Positions 59,070 through 64,000 of a stretch of 64,000 nucleotides of DNA are shown here, piece by piece. Where the stretch lies: the NCBI RefSeq assembly GCF_018873765.1, contig NC_057918.1, positions 39,719,871-39,783,870 on the forward strand. Reading direction: 5' to 3'. Source of the stretch: Telopea speciosissima. Lineage: Eukaryota; Streptophyta; Magnoliopsida; Proteales; Proteaceae. The notes under the pieces were generated by a model, which was not told the origin of the DNA, searched no databases, and was given only the letters and a program-made list of their open reading frames with translations. Position 1 is the stretch's first letter, and every line of letters begins with the position of its first letter. The position numbers and the translations under genes are program-made.

Positions 59070-59643
59070 CATAGTTGGAAAATCGGGTTTTGATTGGGCC
59101 GAGTTGCCCGAGTCAAGTCAAAATTTTGAAAAAACTGGTCAAGAGTCGTGTAAACTAGGTTAGGGTAAAAAATGATGAGACTCGATCATAAACCCTCAAC
59201 TCGTCATCTCCCTTCTCTTGTTCAATTGTATAAACTCAAAATGCATTGATATGTAATTTCTTGATTTTTTTTTTTTTTTTTCTGGTTTTCCTATATTTTC
59301 TTTTGTATTTTTTCTGATTTTTTATTAATTTATAAATTTAAAAAGGGTGTACTCAATACACAAGGCTCCCGCCACTGTGGGGTCAGTGGAGGGTCATAAT
59401 GTACGTAGCCTAATCCTGCTTTCGCAGAGGGGCTAATTTTAGACTCAAACTTGTGACCACTTGGTCACAATGGAGCAACCTTTACTGTTGCACCAAGGCC
59501 CACCCTCATCAATTTATGCATATTTATTGCATTAAAAAAATAAGAAAAAACAAGACTCGCCTTGACCGGGTTGAACAAGGCCGAGTCACCAGTTTTTTTT
59601 TTGAAAGACAAGTCGAGTCAAAAAACCTGGTTTTCCAACTATG
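59070..59643. mobile_element. hAT-like non-autonomous element C with 8-bp duplication
   Basis: The termini CATAGTTGGAAAA and TTTTCCAACTATG are exact inverted repeats, and similarity continues for about ten more bases. ATCTGCAC lies on both sides (59062-59069 and 59644-59651). It splits LINE ORF1, and an Au SINE is nested inside it. No transposase. Confidence 0.9.
59341..59508 (-). mobile_element. Au SINE nested in hAT-like element C
   Basis: The minus strand starts GAGGGTGGGCCTTGGTGCAA with A-box-like GGTGCAACAGTAAAGG. It then has the B-box-like CACAAGTTTGAGTC, GACCCTCCACTGACCCCAC and the tail GGGAGCCTTGTGTATTGAGT. Full-length by these landmarks. Confidence 0.85.
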
Positions 59644-60272
59644 ATCTGCACTGGATGTTTCATTATTATGATATTTTGGCACTATTTTTTCCTCGTTGGC
59701 ACTTGGCTAGACATTGAATGCCTTAATGGGGTTGGAAGTTTTAGTATCCCCCCTCAGCTCGTATAGTTATCCCCTTTCTCAAGAAATGGTGGTCAATGTC
59801 CCTATTTATATTGGGGAAGCAACTATCACTGAAGTTCAAATGGAATACGCGTTCTTGCCTGAGACTGTCTATCCCAATTGCATTCATATCAGCCACAGAA
59901 TCCAAGCATGTTCTTTCCAAAACAGAGGTGACTCTTCTGATGCTTCGACTATGTTGAAAGATAATGTTCCTCTTCCTAAAGTTGTCATTCCTCCTCGCAG
60001 GGTGAGTCTTCTTACTTTCTTAGTGAAGTTTGCAAAGTCTATGATGAAAATTTTCTTGGCAAACCTTCGCAAGACTTTAATACCAAGGTTAAGTTGGTCG
60101 GCGACAGAGGAACCCATCAGTCTATTCGTTCTCAGATTGTCAGAAGATGGAATTGTTACTCTATTTTCTCCAATTGGCCAACTGTATGATATTCTGCTTC
60201 CTCTTTTACCGAGTGGCATGAGCATTTCAGAGGGCACAAATATAGTGATTCGTCCAATTCCTCTATGGAGTA

Positions 60273-60390
60273 AAAATGGGCATACCTAGTGCACGAGGCT
60301 CGCGCCACTGCCGGGTCTCAGGAGGGACATTATGTATGCAGCCTTACTCCTGCTTTTGGAGAGAGATTGATTCCAGACTTGTACCTATGA
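60273..60390 (-). mobile_element. 5'-truncated Au SINE with 19-bp target duplication
   Basis: The minus strand contains GTACAAGTCTGGAATC (B-box part), GGAGTAAGGCTGCATACATA and the tail GCGCGAGCCTCGTGCACTAG. The duplication CCAATTCCTCTATGGAGTA (60254-60272) versus CCAATTCCTCTACGAAGTA (60391-60409) differs at two positions. The tRNA-like head before the B box is missing. Confidence 0.88.
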
Positions 60391-61529
60391 CCAATTCCTC
60401 TACGAAGTACTGCTAATTATTGTGGTCCCACTATCCTCCCCATTTGCAATCCTTCTCCACCCCATCTTTTCCAGATTATGCCTCCAGCTTTTACATCTGG
60501 TGTTCATGCGACAACTTTAATCGAACACACTCTCTCCACCTGCAAGCAATTCCCTACAAGCATTGGCCCAGAATAATCCTACCCATCCTACATAGACCAC
60601 TAGTCAAACCCACTCCTCTCCCTCAGTTCATCTAAGTCAGCCTTTTTTTACCTATTCTCCTTCTAGTCCATCTTTGGAAATCAGATATTGTTTTTCACTG
60701 GTGACCTATTCCGTCAATTCCTATTCCCATACATTGAAGATGCCTATATCTTGATTCCTACTTCTAGGGGAAACTTCTCTATGGCTTCAACATATTGCGT
60801 ACCTATCCCAAGTATTAATACAGCAATTCAACCTTTATGGCAACAAACTTGGCATATTCAAAGTGCTCCTAAAGTTCGTTTTCTACTTTGGAAGTTGATG
60901 CTTGATGGTATTCCCCATACTAGTCGAGTTGGGGTTTTCCTTTTAATGGTCATTGCCCATTATGTTTGGAGCATCGATTACTTTCATCCACCCATCTCTT
61001 TCTTCATTGTCCTCTGGCTCGAGCACTATGGATAGTTGCAGGATGTCGTATCCCTTCATCCTCTTAACACCTCTATCCAAGACTTGGGTTTCCCACATCT
61101 TTGGCCTTCATCTCAGCAAGCATCGCAAATCAAATTTTCTCAGCCTAATGGCTAGCATCATCTGGCATTTATGGATTTCATATACAGAAGTTATATTTAA
61201 AAATACATTACCTTATGCATCTTTTCTCATGAGACGTTTAACCTCTTTTGCAGTAGGATACTCTCACAATCAGAGTTCAAGGTATCAACCTTCCCCCCCC
61301 CCCTCCTCCCCTCCCCCCACGTATACTTTCATTAAGGCCAATGTGGATGGTTCTAGTCTTGGCAATCCTGGCCCATCTGGCACCAGAGGAGTTTTCCAAA
61401 ATTCTTAAGGTTGATTCTCACTTGTTTTTTGGAGAACTCGCCAAGAAATAGAGGGCGAAAAGGAGCTTAACAAAGGAAGTACTCCCAAATTATCGCTTTG
61501 CACAATAATATGAGAAAAGTTTTGAGAAA

Positions 61530-62270
61530 TTGCAATGCGGAGAGATTGTCAACTTACACCCATGGAGTTGGAATTGTAGTTTATTCTCTTCTATGCTTCC
61601 TATGCATTTTGTTTCTAATATTTTGAATCTCACTGTATCTGACTCTGTTGACAGATGGTGGTGTACTCTAGCTAATGATGGTCGTTTCAAAACCAATCCG
61701 GCCACCAGAACTCTTTTCCCTTCTCCCTCTCTTCCCAATTTGATTCATACCACACAGTAGAAGTTTTTTTGGAAACTTAAGCTTCACCCTAAATTTAAAT
61801 TATTTGTTTGGCGTGTCTTGCATACAGAACTTCCTCTCAAGGCTACATTGTCGAAATGGATTCCGATCGTGCTTTTTGTGGCAATTGCATTGAATCATAC
61901 TGTCACATCTTCATCTCTTGTGATTGGGTTAAGCATATTTGGGTCGTTGGGCCTCTAGGATTAAGAAATGAGTTTCTGTCCTTTTTATGACCACCTTTCA
62001 TCATCGAAAACTTGATTCTCTGTCTTTAAAATGGTTTTTTAGTGTGTTTATTATAGCCTGTTATTTTATTTGGGATTCCAAGAACAAACTTGTTAAAAGT
62101 GTAGGGAAACCGAATCCTACCAAAACTTTGGATAACATGCCCCGTTGGATTAACGATCTTTGGTTATCCCCCCCTCCCCCAATTTCATCCCATGATGTAT
62201 ATTCTCCTATCGAGGAGGTGATACAATTATCTGATGTTAATCCTTTACCATATTTTAATTTCTCTGTTCT
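61530..62270 (+). mobile_element. LINE copy B, ORF2 C-terminal fragment
   Basis: Plus strand pieces: VDRWWCTLANDGRFKTN, FFWKLKLHPKFKLFVWRVLH (about 61770-61830), a zf-RVT-like HIFISCDWVKHIWVVGPLGL (about 61905-61965), then ACYFIWDSKNKL and PRWINDLWLSPPPP. It is cut at about 62270 by the tail of LINE copy C. The RNase H domain is missing. Confidence 0.75.
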
Positions 62271-64000
62271 TTTTTTTTTTTTATGAAGAAAAACTTTTGC
62301 TCATCAAACATAATACTTACATTAGCATTAAGATCGTCAGAAGGGGAGCTGTTAATTCTAGCATATCTGGAAATCATGTCTACTGGATCAATGTAAAGCC
62401 TAGGTTGTTTTAAAATTATCATAGACCGAAGGGATGCAATCAAGTGGGAAATATCAAATAACCAAGTGTAGAGCTGGTATGGCCAAGGATGGTCTGCCGA
62501 GCACTTGAGCCAGTCCTTGACCTCCTGAGAGTCGATCCACACAATTACTTTTTGATAGTCCAATGGAAGTGACTTTTGGAGCCCTGCTTGGAGTCCTCGC
62601 AGTTCCGCCTCTTGTGCTGACCCTACAGGACCACAATTCATAGAGGAAGCATACAACTTTTTGTTATGAATGATCAAGAAACCCCATCCGCCATAGGAAT
62701 TCGAATGACAGAAACTGCCATCCGTTATAAGAACACATGTGTCCTCCATGCCCAAATTCAAGTAAAAGGATTTTGGTATCGGTGTGGTAGGGATTGGTGG
62801 TGGGGATAAGGACTGGTTGTTTGATGGGTCATGGGCCATGGGTGGATAGAGATGTAGTTCATGAGTCCATCTCATGACATTATGCATGATGGTGTGTGGA
62901 TTGATAGGTTGTTTTTCAAAAATAACTTGGTTCCTATGAATCCATATGAAATATAAGGTGATGCATACAATGCTTAGGATATAGGTTTCATCAGGGCTGT
63001 ATGTAATACCATTGTGTATTAGATTGTGCAAGGCTTCCATAATTGTGCTTCCTATTATGTTTTCAGTGCGTAGACCAAGTGGGCCCGCAGCCCAAATTCT
63101 TTTCGTGAATCCATAGGAGAAGAAAAGGTGCCAAGGAGATTCATGTTCATTCATACAAAAAGTGCACCAATTGTGGGCCTGGTTCTGCCAAAAAAGTTTA
63201 GATTTTGTGGGGATACCATCATGAAAGAATTTCCATAAAAATAATGTGAATTTTGGTGGAATCTTCAACCTCCAGAGTTTTCTCCATAAGGGTTTGAGCA
63301 ATGAGGGAGTGGGCAAAGAAATCCGGTTGGCCAAAAAAAAAGCCAGTTTCTTAGTGGTGATTTTTCCCGATTTGGATGGAGGGGAGAAGAGATGGTCATG
63401 GAAGGGGTTAACTGAAAGTGGGATGGATAGGATGGCTGAACAAATAGCTGGGGGGAAAAGGGAGGCAATTAACGGTTTGTTCCACTCTCTGTTGATTATA
63501 AGTTCATTCACTGTTTGGAAGAGATGATTGATGGGGACACCCTTATTTATGAAGGTCAATGAATTGGATGGGATCCAAAGGTCATCCCAAAGGAGAATAT
63601 TTGATCCATCACCAATTTGTCAGCGGATCATTCCTCGCAAAGTAGGAAGTACAGCTCGAATACTATTCCATGTCCAAGACTCAGTCCTCAATGTGGATCT
63701 AGGGTTAAGGAGGGATTGGTTGGGAAAGTATTTGCCCTTGAGCAATCTAGCCCACAAGGAATTGGGTTCGATAATCAGGCGCCAGCTTAGTTTGAGGATA
63801 AGTGCCCAGTTATGATCCCAATGGGAACGGATACCTAAACCCCCTAGATGTTTGGGTCTACATATTGAGACTCAGGAGATAAGGGAAAGATTCCTACCTT
63901 TCAGGGATCCACAATTCCAAAATTTGGAACTAACAGAATCAAGTTTTGAGCAAACTGACTTAGGGAAAAGAAAATAAGACATATGATATGTAGGTATTGA
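62271..64000 (-). mobile_element. LINE copy C, ORF2 C-terminal half, extends past the window
   Basis: Minus strand. From the window edge to about 63560 are end-of-RT pieces (LILKLSWRLIIEPNSLWARL; TESWTWNSIRAVLPTLRGM, stop, IGDGSNILLWDDLW). A 434-residue open frame (62255-63559) then covers WRKLWRLKIPPKFTLFLWKF, the zf-RVT CTFCMNEHESPWHLFFS, YFIWIHRNQVIF and an RNase H-like domain (ITDGSFCHSNSYGGWGF, EAELRGLQAGL, VWIDSQEVKDWL). The poly(A) tail is the T run at 62271-62282 on the plus strand. The long open frame suggests this is the youngest LINE here, though one stop already lies upstream at about 63620. Confidence 0.88.

Larger units (their letters stand above)
58400..61410 (+). mobile_element. 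LINE copy A, internally deleted, with nested insertions
   Basis: Plus strand. An ORF1 gag-like (DUF4283-type) region lies at about 58600-59042 (EFSTKFALPG; VEGSFDRFIVKF; FSQPWIYIMAIDMIVMKPWN). It resumes after an insertion at 59652-60250 (MVVNVPIYIGEATITEVQME; YAFLPETVYPNCIHISHRIQ, a C..C-type knuckle region). The polymerase and endonuclease are missing. The C-terminal zf-RVT-like part is at about 60780-61030 (KVRFLLWKLMLDGIP) and the RNase H start at about 61330-61400 (NVDGSSLGNPGPSGT). Frames change repeatedly. Two SINEs and a hAT-like element lie inside. Confidence 0.7.

Overview
The window is nuclear DNA from a flowering plant. The evidence is GT-AG introns, a chloroplast RRM protein gene with a transit peptide, a plant-type COX16 gene, Au-type SINEs, Ty1/copia, Ty3/gypsy and CACTA elements, and AT-rich sequence with (CT)n and (TA)n microsatellites. 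No species can be named from the sequence alone. Most of the window is nested and decayed transposable elements. I see four host loci: a CP29B-like chloroplast RNA-binding protein gene (13480-15250, minus, 4 exons), dispersed and broken exons of the exosome subunit gene RRP41L/MTR3 (47114-51474 plus a last exon at 21239-21328, minus), COX16 (51782-52641, plus, 3 exons), and a small Pro/Cys-rich protein gene (58000-58277, minus, 2 exons).

Layout. 1-5.0 kb: the 3' end of a Ty3/gypsy element of Tat/Ogre type, with three unrelated tandem-repeat blocks, a polypurine tract and an LTR. 5.1-8.2 kb: a decayed copia on the minus strand. 8.45-10.58 kb: a 2.1-kb element with long terminal inverted repeats that carries fragments of a RING-H2 gene and a calmodulin-like gene (Pack-MULE-like). 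10.6-21 kb: the CP29B gene among SINE, LINE and hAT-like elements. 21.2-27.2 kb: the last RRP41L-type exon, an LTR, a CACTA terminus and a second hAT-like element disrupted by an Au SINE. 27.2-31.6 kb: a 3'-truncated copia with 5' LTR and PBS. 31.6-40.8 kb: two CACTA transposase copies facing each other as a large inverted duplication around a copia fragment that contains a 299-bp TRIM. 41.7-43.85 kb: a second Pack-MULE-like element, carrying an epoxide hydrolase fragment, inside a repeat whose uninterrupted copy lies at 26.9-27.2 kb. 43.9-45.9 kb: an inverted copia pair. 46.4-52.6 kb: RRP41L exons and COX16, divergent across about 300 bp. 52.6-58 kb: largely featureless. 58.4-64 kb: LINE copies with nested hAT-like and SINE insertions.

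How the parts relate. The retroelements and transposons record a layered insertion history, and several events can be ordered from target-site duplications and from paralogous empty sites inside the window. RRP41L and COX16 probably share a bidirectional promoter. The RRP41L copy looks inactivated by small indels, a GC splice donor and heavy insertion. The strongest unusual signals are the two multi-fragment gene-capturing elements, the CACTA palindrome with a later MITE insertion and its empty site, and the covarying hairpin array of the gypsy 3' region.
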